Positions 35,857 to 44,924 of a stretch of 64,000 nt of DNA are shown here, piece after piece (position 1 is the first letter of the stretch; each line of letters begins with the position of its first letter). Location of the stretch: the NCBI GenBank assembly GCA_026391525.1, contig JAPLEF010000174.1, positions 1-64,000 on the forward strand, given 5' to 3'. This DNA is from Sphingobacteriales bacterium (GTDB lineage: Bacteria; Bacteroidota; Bacteroidia; Chitinophagales; Chitinophagaceae). The notes beneath the pieces are model-generated. The model had not been told where the DNA came from and made no database searches. It saw only the letters and a list, made by a program, of their open reading frames with translations. The translations under genes were made by a program, and so were the position numbers.

Positions 35857-36858
35857 TCAGGGTACATCAACCGCCCTTAAAATATCATTGATGATATCAA
35901 TGCTGGTTACATTCTCCGCTTCTGCTTCGTAAGTAATTCCGATACGGTGCTGCATCACATCGCGACAGATTTCCTTAACATCATCGGGCACCACATAACT
36001 CCGGTGATGCAGAAAGGCATTGGCTTTGGCTGCCAGTGCCAGATTGATGCTCGCCCTTGGCGACCCGCCATAACTGATCAATGGTTTCAACTTAGGCAAC
36101 TGATATTGCTCCGGAAAACGACTGGCAAAAACGATATCAAGAATATAATTTTCAACTTTCTCATCCAGGTAAATCTGCCTTACCAGTTCTTTGGCATCTA
36201 AAATTTCTCGGGTGGAGGCCACAGGTTGTATGGCAGGTTGTTGCAACCCGATAGTATTTTGCCGGATGATTTGCTGCTCTTCCTGCTTACTCGGGTACCC
36301 GATCACCACCTTTAGCATGAAACGGTCTACTTGTGCTTCCGGTAACGGATAGGTGCCTTCCTGCTCAATCGGATTCTGAGTAGCCAGCACCAGAAAAGGC
36401 TCTTCAAGTTTATAGCTGGTATCCCCGATGGTTACCTGCCTTTCCTGCATGGCTTCCAGTAAGGCACTTTGTACTTTTGCCGGCGCCCTGTTGATTTCAT
36501 CCGCCAATATGAAGTTGGCGAAAATGGGTCCCTTGCGTACAAAAAATTCATTCTTGGGTTGGTTATAGATCATGGTTCCAACCACATCAGCAGGAAGGAG
36601 ATCAGGCGTAAACTGTATGCGGCTAAACTGTGCATGCACAGCCTGAGCCAGCGATTTGATGGAAAGGGTTTTTGCCAATCCTGGAACGCCTTCTAACAAT
36701 ATATGTCCATTGCTCAGCAATCCAATCAGCAATCGGTCGATCATCACTTGCTGGCCTACGATCACTTTATTGAGCTCATGATGCACACGGTCGATAAAAC
36801 CTGATGCCATCTTAATTTTTTCATTCAGGAGTCGGATATCCTCTGCGGTTTGTAACAT
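35857..36858 (-). CDS. MoxR family AAA+ ATPase
   Basis: A 333-residue MoxR ATPase, a chaperone-like AAA+ protein thought to help insert cofactors or fold partner VWA proteins. Walker A is GVPGLAKT (about residues 58-65) and Walker B is ILADEINRAPAKVQ, with sensor ATQNP further on. It starts a four-gene set with DUF58, a membrane protein and BatA on the same strand. The 96 bases to nadE upstream contain no clear promoter, so read-through from nadE is possible. Confidence 0.94.
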   Translation of the reverse strand: MLQTAEDIRLLNEKIKMASGFIDRVHHELNKVIVGQQVMIDRLLIGLLSNGHILLEGVPGLAKTLSIKSLAQAVHAQFSRIQFTPDLLPADVVGTMIYNQPKNEFFVRKGPIFANFILADEINRAPAKVQSALLEAMQERQVTIGDTSYKLEEPFLVLATQNPIEQEGTYPLPEAQVDRFMLKVVIGYPSKQEEQQIIRQNTIGLQQPAIQPVASTREILDAKELVRQIYLDEKVENYILDIVFASRFPEQYQLPKLKPLISYGGSPRASINLALAAKANAFLHHRSYVVPDDVKEICRDVMQHRIGITYEAEAENVTSIDIINDILRAVDVP

Positions 36859-36954
36859 GGGGTTTCAATGGTTTGGTTTCATGCTTTTCTGTATCAACAA
36901 ATATCAGTAAAAGCAGGCATATCTGATGGTTTCGTTATACTCGCTAATGCAAGG

Positions 36955-38637
36955 TTATGCTAAATATTTTCCAACAATGGGCATTCTTCTCCCCACTCCA
37001 AATGCCTTAGGCGAAACGCGGATGATAGGGCAAAACTGGTTGCGCTTATATTCATTTCGGTTCACCATTCGAAGGATCCTGTTTACCAATTCCGCATCGT
37101 AACCCATCGCCTTGATTTCATCAGGGCCTTTTGTTTGTTCGATATACTGATAAAGGATATGATCAAGCAACTCATACTCCGGCAAACTATCGCTGTCTTT
37201 CTGGCCGGGCCTTAACTCTGCACTTGGAGGTTTGGTTAGGATATGAAGAGGGATGATATTTTCATGGCGGTTGATGTAACGGGCCAATTCATAAATCTGA
37301 AGTTTATAGCAATCTCCAAGAACGCCCAATCCACCGGCCATATCGCCATACAATGTACCATAACCGGTTGCCAGTTCACTTTTGTTGGAAGTATTCAGCA
37401 GAATATAATCAAACTTATTGGCGATAGCCATCAACAGGTTTCCTCTAGTTCGGCTTTGAATATTTTCTTCTGCAACACTGAAGGGCAGTTGTTGGAATAA
37501 TGGAGAAAGCGTTTGCAGAAAGGTTTCATATATCGGCTGAATCGGAAGTACGTGATAGGGATTGCCGAGTTGCTCACTCAATTTAACAGCATCTTCAATG
37601 GAATGGTTGGTAGAGTAAGTGGATGGCATCAACACCGCTGTAACGTTATGCTTGCCCAAAGCTGCAACTGCCAAAGCAAGCGTAACAGCAGAATCAATAC
37701 CGCCGCTGCTGCCAATGATGGCCTTAGTGAAGCCCATCTTGGTAAAATAATCGCGGATGCCTAAAATCAGGCAATCATAGATATGAGGGATATTCAATCC
37801 TGCCTCTAGGGTTACTGGATTTAACTCAAGGTCGGGTAAATTGTTAACCGACTCCAGTATTTCCCCATTGATTGTTCCATCCAGGTTCACTTCAAAAGAT
37901 TGAAGGCTTTCTTCAAAGCTGGGCATTTTACCACAGAGGTTTCCTTTCCCGTCAAATACCAATGAACAACCATCAAATACAATTTCGGTTTGACTACCTA
38001 CCGTATTGCAATAAAACATCGGCAATTGGTATTTAAGCACATTGGCTTTCACTGCGGCTTTACGGTCTTCTTCATGCGTATAGTCGAAAGGAGATGCCGA
38101 TAAATTGATCATCAGATCAGGCTGATGTTTAATCAATTCATCCATGGGGCAAGCCCTGTAAAGTGGATTATTGCCAAGGTTCCAAATATCTTCACAAATA
38201 GTCACTGCAAGTTTATACCCTTTATAATGGATGATGTTCCACTCATTCGCTGGCTCAAAATAACGGTCTTCATCAAACACATCATAAGTAGGCAAACATG
38301 TTTTATGAACCACTTGTTTTACGGCTCCGTCTGCAATAAAAAAAGCAGCATTAAAAAGATCTTTCCCGGCTATCTCTTTATTCTTACAAGGTGCGCCTAC
38401 CAGCACAGCGATATCTTTGGCCTCATTACAAATTGCTGCAATGCATCGTTCGCATTGTGCAATGAAATCGCTGAACAATAAAAAGTCGCGAGGAGGATAT
38501 CCACATACTGCCAGTTCACTGAACACAATCAGGTCGCCACCGGCATCACGGGCTTTACAGATAGCTTCAATGATTTTGTGGGTATTGTATTCAAAATGCC
38601 CGATATGATAATTTTGCTGGGCGAGAAATATTTGCAT
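36955..38637 (-). CDS. nadE: Glutamine-dependent NAD+ synthase
   Basis: A 560-residue two-domain enzyme that makes NAD+ from nicotinate adenine dinucleotide using glutamine. The N-terminal nitrilase-type glutaminase domain has the triad Glu41 (SELAVCGYPP), Lys112 (HKTCLPTYDVF) and Cys148 (VTICEDIW). The C-terminal synthetase has the ATP P-loop SSGGIDSAVTLALA. Both halves are intact, so it can use glutamine rather than ammonia alone. It is divergent from gldB, which starts 70 bases away; nadC lies 3.3 kb further right. Confidence 0.96.
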   Translation of the reverse strand: MQIFLAQQNYHIGHFEYNTHKIIEAICKARDAGGDLIVFSELAVCGYPPRDFLLFSDFIAQCERCIAAICNEAKDIAVLVGAPCKNKEIAGKDLFNAAFFIADGAVKQVVHKTCLPTYDVFDEDRYFEPANEWNIIHYKGYKLAVTICEDIWNLGNNPLYRACPMDELIKHQPDLMINLSASPFDYTHEEDRKAAVKANVLKYQLPMFYCNTVGSQTEIVFDGCSLVFDGKGNLCGKMPSFEESLQSFEVNLDGTINGEILESVNNLPDLELNPVTLEAGLNIPHIYDCLILGIRDYFTKMGFTKAIIGSSGGIDSAVTLALAVAALGKHNVTAVLMPSTYSTNHSIEDAVKLSEQLGNPYHVLPIQPIYETFLQTLSPLFQQLPFSVAEENIQSRTRGNLLMAIANKFDYILLNTSNKSELATGYGTLYGDMAGGLGVLGDCYKLQIYELARYINRHENIIPLHILTKPPSAELRPGQKDSDSLPEYELLDHILYQYIEQTKGPDEIKAMGYDAELVNRILRMVNRNEYKRNQFCPIIRVSPKAFGVGRRMPIVGKYLA

Positions 38638-38707
38638 GTTATATATTGGGCTGATTACCTTTATGTTTGTTTAATATCATTTTCATTTGTAAAGTTAATT
38701 TATTCTC

Positions 38708-39718
38708 ATGCGATTCTTCTTAAGTTTAGCAATTGGCTTTTTGTTTTTTTCCTGCCATGAGGGTCCAAAAATCCCTGATGTATCTAATATTAAAATCGAC
38801 CTCAAAACACAACGATTTGAAGAGGAGTTGTTTAAACTCGACACCAACCGGCTTTCGCCCGAGCTGGACCAACTGATTGCAAAATACCCGGGCTTCGGAG
38901 AAAATTTCCTTGGCAGCATCCTCAATACCGATCCCTCCTGGAGCACCGATACCGCTTTGCTTTACATCAGGGGATTTATTCAAAGCTACAGGCCCATATA
39001 CGATAGCACACGGAAACTCTATACCGATTTCACTCCTCATGAAAAAGAAGTGAGGGAGGGTTTGGCCTTTTTTAAATATTATTTTCCCGGTTATGAATTG
39101 CCAAAAAACCTGATTACCTATATTGGTCCGCTTGATGGTTATGGCGATATCCTTACTGAAGAAGCGCTCATTGTTGGTTTGCAGCACCACATGGGGAAGA
39201 ATTTTTCACTTTATCGAACCAGTTGGGTGCAGGAAACTTATCCGCAATACATAACTGCTCGTTTCGAACCCGATCGTATTGCTGTAAACTGCATGAAAAA
39301 CCTCCTCTCCGACCTTTATCCCGAAAAAAAGGATGAAAGCAGTTTATTGGTACAAATGATTGAGAAAGGAAAACGCCTTTATCTTTTAGGTAGAGTTCAA
39401 CCTTATACAGATGAATATAAACTGATTGGTTACACCGAAAAGCAATGGAAAGATTGTTCAGCTCATGAAGCTGCAATCTGGAATTTGTTCATCCAGAATA
39501 ACCTGCTACAAACCATAGATCAAAATATCATCAAAACATATATTGGAGAGAGCCCAAAAACACAGGAGTTGGGAGAAGCCTCACCGGGCAATATCGGTTC
39601 TTTTTGCGGATGGCAGATTGTAAAAAAATACATGCAAAAAAAACCTGAAACCAGTTTGAAGGCTTTGATGGAAAAATCTCCGGAAATGTTGTTTCAGGAA
39701 ACTAAATATAAACCTTAA
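38708..39718 (+). CDS. gldB: Gliding motility lipoprotein GldB
   Basis: A 336-residue lipoprotein with a short type II signal (MRFF..., lipobox FFSC, Cys16). The mature part matches GldB, required for gliding in Flavobacterium johnsoniae, in its length and in the C-terminal phrase SPGNIGSFCGWQIVKKYM. The neighbourhood with divergent nadE is like the flavobacterial gldB locus, but gldC, which often follows, is absent; a desaturase gene is convergent instead. Its stop codon overlaps that gene's stop by four bases. Its exact role in motility or type IX secretion is not known. Confidence 0.85.
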   Translation: MRFFLSLAIGFLFFSCHEGPKIPDVSNIKIDLKTQRFEEELFKLDTNRLSPELDQLIAKYPGFGENFLGSILNTDPSWSTDTALLYIRGFIQSYRPIYDSTRKLYTDFTPHEKEVREGLAFFKYYFPGYELPKNLITYIGPLDGYGDILTEEALIVGLQHHMGKNFSLYRTSWVQETYPQYITARFEPDRIAVNCMKNLLSDLYPEKKDESSLLVQMIEKGKRLYLLGRVQPYTDEYKLIGYTEKQWKDCSAHEAAIWNLFIQNNLLQTIDQNIIKTYIGESPKTQELGEASPGNIGSFCGWQIVKKYMQKKPETSLKALMEKSPEMLFQETKYKP

Positions 39719-40821
39719 GCTGCCTGAAGCCTGATTGCCTGGGCGGCAGGTTTCTTACCGAGTTGGCGCATCACCCTGAAATGTGAACCTAAGGCTTCCC
39801 ACATGGTAGGATAATAATTGTAAGGAAGATTGAATTCCTTACACTTCGCTTCCACAATTTTACTGATGGCAGGATAGTGCACATGGCTTATTCTGGGAAA
39901 CAGATGATGTTCTACCTGGAAATTAAGGCCACCTACAAACCAGGATATGGTTTTATTACTCATCGCAAAATTTGAAGTGGTGCGAATCTGATGTTCTGCC
40001 CAGGCTGAATCGATATGCTTGGTGGTATCAAGAGGAATGTGTTCAAATTCAGTATTCTCTACCACATGAGCCAACTGGAATACTAAAGCAAGTGTTACGC
40101 CCATCGCTGCGTTGGCGATTAGGAATCCGGCCAGCCAGCCTGCCCAACCCCAAACATAAATAGGGATGATAATGAACACGATTGCATAATGTATTTTAGT
40201 AAGCCAGAAAACCAGGTGATTTTTAAAAGTCATTTTCCAGGCTGCTGTGGTATATATTTTACGACTGAAATATTTGGTAAAGTCCATGATGAAAATCCAG
40301 AAAATAGAAGAAAGCGAATAGATAAAGGGAATATATAAATGCTGAACGCGGTGTGCCGGTACCCAACGCTGAGACTCACACTGACGGATAATCGGACTTT
40401 TAGCGATATCGTCATCTATACCATCTACATTGGTATACGTATGGTGAATCACATTATGTTTTTGCTTCCAGAAAAATGCATTGGCACCCAAACCGTTTGA
40501 CGCCAGCAAGCCGATGAAATCATTCAAGCGGGGATGAGGGCTGTAACTTCCATGATTCGCATCATGCATCACACTGAAACCGATACAAGCAGCGATATAT
40601 CCTAAAAGAGCAGCAAGTGCAAAAGCCAGCCATCCGTTCATATCAACCAGCATCAGTGATAAATAAATTCCTACTGCAGCACCGATCAGGATGAATGTTT
40701 TGGAAAATAAACGCCAGTCGCCTGTTTTCTTGATTTTATTTACCGTGAAATATTCATCTACGCTGGATTTCAGACTATTGAAAAACTGGTTGTTGTTATT
40801 GTTGAAGGTTAATTTAGACAT
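39715..40821 (-). CDS. Membrane fatty acid desaturase
   Basis: A 368-residue integral-membrane di-iron desaturase. The three histidine boxes are complete: HDANHGSY, HNVIHHTYTN and QVEHHLFP, the last with the Q-x-x-HH form of front-end and linoleoyl-CoA desaturases. Four to six hydrophobic helices lie between them. There is no fused cytochrome b5 domain. It probably introduces a double bond into acyl chains of membrane lipids. It is monocistronic; convergent with gldB. Confidence 0.9.
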   Translation of the reverse strand: MSKLTFNNNNNQFFNSLKSSVDEYFTVNKIKKTGDWRLFSKTFILIGAAVGIYLSLMLVDMNGWLAFALAALLGYIAACIGFSVMHDANHGSYSPHPRLNDFIGLLASNGLGANAFFWKQKHNVIHHTYTNVDGIDDDIAKSPIIRQCESQRWVPAHRVQHLYIPFIYSLSSIFWIFIMDFTKYFSRKIYTTAAWKMTFKNHLVFWLTKIHYAIVFIIIPIYVWGWAGWLAGFLIANAAMGVTLALVFQLAHVVENTEFEHIPLDTTKHIDSAWAEHQIRTTSNFAMSNKTISWFVGGLNFQVEHHLFPRISHVHYPAISKIVEAKCKEFNLPYNYYPTMWEALGSHFRVMRQLGKKPAAQAIRLQAA

Positions 40822-40946
40822 AAAGATATTTTCCGTGATTACTGTTAATTGAATGCCGGTTAATTTGCATTTGGAAAAGCTATTAGGATGTAATGGCTGA
40901 TTCTATTGCTCAATAGGTAAAGCTACGAAAATTACTGTTAAGAAAA

Positions 40947-41333
40947 TCAGTTCATTTTAAAAGGTGCCTGAAGCAAAAACGAAGGAATGATAACATTAAA
41001 AGTTTTCTTGTTATTAACATTTTCAAGAAGATAAGTACCGTGCATTTTCCCCATTTCTGTGCGAAGGTTACAACCACTGATGTATTGATAAGCTGAAGCA
41101 GGAGCAATTACAGGCTGTACCCCAACTACCCCCTCGCCTTCTACTTCTTTCGCCGATCCGTTGCTATCATAGATACTCCATCTTCTTCTCAGTAATTTTA
41201 CGGGAAAATCGTTGTTATTTTCAATAGTGATTTTGTAGGCAAACATGAACTCACTGTTGATAGGATTGCTGTATTCAGATTGATAAAAAGTTTCTACACT
41301 TATTTTTACTCCGCCAGATATTTTAGAATTCAT
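40947..41333 (-). CDS. apaG: ApaG family protein
   Basis: A 128-residue all-beta (fibronectin-III-like) protein of the ApaG family, close to the usual 125 residues. Conserved phrases include YKITIENNND, LLRRRWSIYDSNG and GVVGVQPVIAPASAYQYISG. ApaG is associated with divalent metal homeostasis and dinucleoside tetraphosphate metabolism in Enterobacteria, but its function is not established. It is on the minus strand between the desaturase and SUI1 genes. Confidence 0.93.
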   Translation of the reverse strand: MNSKISGGVKISVETFYQSEYSNPINSEFMFAYKITIENNNDFPVKLLRRRWSIYDSNGSAKEVEGEGVVGVQPVIAPASAYQYISGCNLRTEMGKMHGTYLLENVNNKKTFNVIIPSFLLQAPFKMN

Positions 41334-41624
41334 GTTGAAACGTTTGATGTAAAATAAGTAAAAAAGTCTGCAAGACCTTAATTTTGGGTATCAAATATCT
41401 TGTTAAGATGCAGAAAGATGCCCATTTCTACAAAAAAGATGAAATCACGGAATCTGAAAACCCGGTCTTTGTGCCCATAGCGGAATCTGTTTCAGGGGCC
41501 TACCCACGGTATTTGATCCCAGGAGAAAGCCCTGGATAATAACCGAAAACGCTGATCAGAATGAAATAGTTGCACAGGTATTGCACTGTCCGAGTGAAGC
41601 GCTTTCTATAAAAAAAGAAGAAAC
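41334..41624. other. Intergenic region (291 bp) with a candidate small ORF
   Basis: Lies between apaG and the SUI1 gene, both on the minus strand. It holds TAATTTTG at 41379-41386 on the plus strand and a 43-codon plus-strand ORF at 41409-41540. No terminator, tRNA or other known element was found. Confidence 0.4.
41409..41540 (+). CDS. Candidate small ORF, 43 residues (doubtful)
   Basis: An ATG-initiated frame of 43 residues (MQKDAHF... to ...GESPG), hydrophilic, without signal or membrane segment. A full TAnnTTTG box lies 23 bases before the ATG, but no TTG is properly spaced upstream, and no homologue is known to me. Chance occurrence is likely; listed because the surrounding gap has no other explanation. 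Confidence 0.2.
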
Positions 41625-41966
41625 CTAAACTTTCTTCGTTTTGATGTAGCCGTTTTTTTGTAACCAAAGCATTACTTTCTCTCGCTGGTCTCCCTGAATC
41701 AGTATTTCCCCATCCTTTGATGAGCCTCCGGTACCACAATAATTTTTGAGCTGTTTAACCAGTACATCTTTATCTTGTTGGCTTCCGATGAACCCTTCAA
41801 TGAGGGTGACGGCCTTACCGGCCCGATGTTTAGTTTCCAGCCTTATTTTTAATAATTGATCAGTGGCTGGCAAAGTGGTTTCCGTAGGCGATGTTGTTTG
41901 ATCAGACTGAAACGAAGGATCAGTTGAATATACTATTCCGGAATGGTTATTTGATTTACGGTTCAT
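41625..41966 (-). CDS. Translation initiation factor SUI1/eIF1 family protein (YciH-like)
   Basis: A 113-residue protein. A Ser/Thr-rich N-terminal tail of about 35 residues is followed by the SUI1 fold with GKAVTLIEGF, the CGTGGSSKDGEILIQGD motif and the hydrophobic C-terminal strand-helix. Bacterial members are rare compared with eukaryotic eIF1, though known as YciH; they affect initiation fidelity in vitro. It starts one base after nadC stops, so it is translationally coupled to it. Its cellular role here is unknown. Confidence 0.88.
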   Translation of the reverse strand: MNRKSNNHSGIVYSTDPSFQSDQTTSPTETTLPATDQLLKIRLETKHRAGKAVTLIEGFIGSQQDKDVLVKQLKNYCGTGGSSKDGEILIQGDQREKVMLWLQKNGYIKTKKV

Positions 41967-41967
41967 A

Positions 41968-42825
41968 TCAGGAAGGAAGAATTAAAGCTTTTAAACTGAG
42001 GTCTAAACTTTTAGCCTGATGAATGATGGCTCCGCTGGAGATGAAATCTACTCCTGTAGCAGCGTATGAACTGATGTTTTCGTAATTGATTCCGCCGCTG
42101 GCTTCCGTTTCGTATTTTCCTCCTATAATTTTCAAAGCCTGAATAATCATTTCAGGAGTAAAATTATCGAGCATGATGCGGTTGATCCTGCCTACTGCCA
42201 TTACCCTTTTTACATCTTCCAAAGAACGGGTTTCCACTTCAATTTTTAAACCGGGCTTGGTATGCTGTACATATTCGTATGCCTTTTCTATAGCTGTTTC
42301 AATTGAACCGCAATAATCGATATGATTATCCTTAAGCATGATCATATCATAAAGTCCAAACCGATGATTAATCGCTCCTCCGATTCGCACCGCTTCCTTT
42401 TCAAGCAAACGGAAATTGGGTGTTGTTTTACGGGTATCCAGTAAACGGGTACTTGTTCCTGCTAAGCGTTGAACATATTTTCTTGTCAATGTTGCAATGC
42501 CACTCATGCGTTGCATGCTATTGAGCACCAGTCTTTCGCATTTAAGGATTGTGTGAACTGAGGCTTCTACTTCAAAAGCTATATCACCGGGATTGATGGC
42601 ATCTCCATCTTTCATGAACGCCTTAAAAATGATACCGGGCTCCACTTCTTTAAATATAGCAACTGCTATTTCCATCCCTGCCAAAATACCTTCCTGTTTG
42701 ATTTTTAAAACAGCCCTGCCACGGGTTGAAACAGGTATACATGAAAGGGTGGAATGATCGCCGTCTCCAATATCTTCCGCTAATGCCGATTGTATCAGAA
42801 AGATTAATTTTTCCTGGTTGAGCAT
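41968..42825 (-). CDS. nadC: Nicotinate-nucleotide pyrophosphorylase (carboxylating)
   Basis: A 285-residue phosphoribosyltransferase that converts quinolinate and PRPP to nicotinate mononucleotide in de novo NAD synthesis. Signature segments are LDTRKTTPNFRLLEK, GGAINHRFGLYDMIMLKDNH, the EVETRS glutamate and the EASGGI phosphate-binding turn. It follows the DUF4783 gene by 60 bases and precedes the SUI1 gene on the same strand. nadE is also in the window (36955), so two steps of NAD synthesis are represented; nadA and nadB are not. Confidence 0.96.
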   Translation of the reverse strand: MLNQEKLIFLIQSALAEDIGDGDHSTLSCIPVSTRGRAVLKIKQEGILAGMEIAVAIFKEVEPGIIFKAFMKDGDAINPGDIAFEVEASVHTILKCERLVLNSMQRMSGIATLTRKYVQRLAGTSTRLLDTRKTTPNFRLLEKEAVRIGGAINHRFGLYDMIMLKDNHIDYCGSIETAIEKAYEYVQHTKPGLKIEVETRSLEDVKRVMAVGRINRIMLDNFTPEMIIQALKIIGGKYETEASGGINYENISSYAATGVDFISSGAIIHQAKSLDLSLKALILPS

Positions 42826-42885
42826 AGCGCAAAGCTACGTTTTGGAACGAAAATCCGGATGGATTTTTAAAACATTATCATCTGC

Positions 42886-43272
42886 TTATTCCCGCTCGAA
42901 CCGCAATTCCTGAACCAACTGGCGGTCTTCTTTCCGACGGAGGTAAACGGTGGTGCGGAATTTCCCCTTTCGGGTTTGGAGTATACCAATACAATATTGT
43001 GCGTTTGATTGTGTGCCTTTATGCAACACTTCAAATTGAGTCACGTTGTGGATACTAAAAAAATCTCTGATCAAAACTTCAGCCTGATTGCGGGTATAGC
43101 TGTTCCTGCTCTCAGGCAATACCACTTCTACTGTTTGATCAAAATGACGTGCCATTACCGATGCATCTCCTTTTCGAAGACCGGTTAAGAGTTCATCTGA
43201 TGTTTGCAAAACGGTAGATCCACAAAGAAAAAAACAGGCACAACCCATGAGAATGGTAAATGTTTTTTTCAT
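42886..43272 (-). CDS. DUF4783 domain-containing exported protein
   Basis: A 128-residue exported protein with an N-terminal hydrophobic segment (about 5-20). The rest, about 105 residues with a SNTF2-like alternation and the phrase LRKGDASVMARHFD, matches DUF4783, a Bacteroidota family that often sits beside nadC. Function unknown. Cys11, Cys13 and Cys17 lie in the signal region; the segment FLCGS does not form a good lipobox, so a soluble periplasmic protein is favoured. First gene of DUF4783-nadC-SUI1, divergent from gpmI. Confidence 0.8.
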   Translation of the reverse strand: MKKTFTILMGCACFFLCGSTVLQTSDELLTGLRKGDASVMARHFDQTVEVVLPESRNSYTRNQAEVLIRDFFSIHNVTQFEVLHKGTQSNAQYCIGILQTRKGKFRTTVYLRRKEDRQLVQELRFERE

Positions 43273-43400
43273 AGTGACACGGAGTTGACTTGATAACTAT
43301 AAAACGTTGAAATCTGCAAAAAATTGCAGCTCAATAGGGAAGAAAATCGTACGAAACATAATAAAACCAGGAATTGCCTGCAAAAAAGTAACTTTATCAA

Positions 43401-44915
43401 ATGAAAAACAAGAAGACGATTCTGATCATCATGGATGGCTGGGGACTGGGTAAAATCAAGAAAAGTGATGCCATCCAGCATGCAAATGTGCCTTTTGTTA
43501 CCGGTTTATATACACAATACCCCAATAGTACGCTGATTACCTGCGGCGAAGCAGTTGGTCTGCCGGAAGGTCAGATGGGCAATAGTGAAGTGGGACATCT
43601 TAATCTGGGTGCCGGAAGGGTGGTTTATCAGGAACTGCAACGAATTAACGTATCCATACGCGAAAATGAATTTCATAAAAACCCTGCTTTACTTAAAGCC
43701 ATTCATTATGCACGTGACCATCAAAAAACCCTCCACCTTATTGGCCTGGTAAGTGATGGAGGCGTTCATTCGCATATCAACCATCTGAAAGCGATCTTAA
43801 GCGCGTGTAAAGAACAAGGTTTGACGGATGTATTGGTACATGCTTTTACTGATGGCCGGGATACCGACCCCAAATCCGGCATCCGTTTCATACAGGAACT
43901 GTTGAACCATATTGGCGAAACCGTTGGAAATCTGGCAACCATCACAGGCCGCTATTATGCCATGGACCGCGACAAACGTTGGGAACGCGTAAAAATAGCT
44001 TATGATGCCCTTGTTCAAGGAACCGGAAAAGCGTCGAACCAGCTTATCAGCAGCATGGCTGAATCTTATGAGAACGGTGTTACCGATGAGTTTATAAAGC
44101 CGATCATCAACAATAAGATCCGAAATGCGTCTATCCGTAATGGTGATGCAGTGATCTGTTTCAATTTCCGCACCGACCGCTGCCGTGAAATCACAGAAGT
44201 GCTAACCCAGACCGACCATCCCGAATTCAGCATGAAAAAACTGGAAGTTGAATATACCACTATGACACAATACGACCAGCAATTCAGGAACGTATCGGTG
44301 ATGTTTGAAAATGATGACCTTAAAAATACGCTGGGAGAAGTATTGTCGAAACATGGTAAATCACAATTACGCATAGCTGAAACGGAAAAATATCCCCATG
44401 TGAGTTTTTTCTTCAGTGGAGGAAGGGAGCAGCCCTTTGAAGGAGAGAGCCGGATCATGATTCCATCACCAAAAGTGGCCACCTATGACCTTCAACCGGA
44501 AATGAGCGCTGCAGCCGTAACCGATGCGGTTGTAAAATCTATTGAAAACAACCAGCACGATTTTATTTGTCTGAATTTCGCTAATGCTGACATGGTTGGG
44601 CATACCGGTGTGTGGGATGCGGTGATTAAAGCGGTTGAAACGGTTGATGGCTGCGTGAAAAGAGTAGTGATGAGTGCCCTGGAAAAAGATTACTGCATTT
44701 TTCTTACTGCCGACCATGGCAATGCAGATTATGAAATTAACGAAGACGGAACACCCAATACCGCACATACCCTAAATCCGGTTCCATTGTTTATCATCGA
44801 CAAGGAATGGAAAGGCACTGTAAAAAACGGGAAATTGGCTGATATTGCCCCTACGATTCTTACCATGATGCAGTTGCCAATACCTGAAGAGATGAAAGGG
44901 ACTGTATTAATTTAA
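43401..44915 (+). CDS. gpmI: 2,3-bisphosphoglycerate-independent phosphoglycerate mutase
   Basis: A 504-residue alkaline-phosphatase-superfamily enzyme that interconverts 3- and 2-phosphoglycerate in glycolysis. The metal-binding start IIMDGWG and the active serine Ser62 in GQMGNSEVGHLN are intact, as is the C-terminal metal motif LTADHGNAD. A TAACTTTA box close to the ATG, similar to other starts here, may be its promoter. It is followed 9 bases later by a haem-binding-domain gene. Confidence 0.96.
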   Translation: MKNKKTILIIMDGWGLGKIKKSDAIQHANVPFVTGLYTQYPNSTLITCGEAVGLPEGQMGNSEVGHLNLGAGRVVYQELQRINVSIRENEFHKNPALLKAIHYARDHQKTLHLIGLVSDGGVHSHINHLKAILSACKEQGLTDVLVHAFTDGRDTDPKSGIRFIQELLNHIGETVGNLATITGRYYAMDRDKRWERVKIAYDALVQGTGKASNQLISSMAESYENGVTDEFIKPIINNKIRNASIRNGDAVICFNFRTDRCREITEVLTQTDHPEFSMKKLEVEYTTMTQYDQQFRNVSVMFENDDLKNTLGEVLSKHGKSQLRIAETEKYPHVSFFFSGGREQPFEGESRIMIPSPKVATYDLQPEMSAAAVTDAVVKSIENNQHDFICLNFANADMVGHTGVWDAVIKAVETVDGCVKRVVMSALEKDYCIFLTADHGNADYEINEDGTPNTAHTLNPVPLFIIDKEWKGTVKNGKLADIAPTILTMMQLPIPEEMKGTVLI

Positions 44916-44924
44916 TCTACCAGT

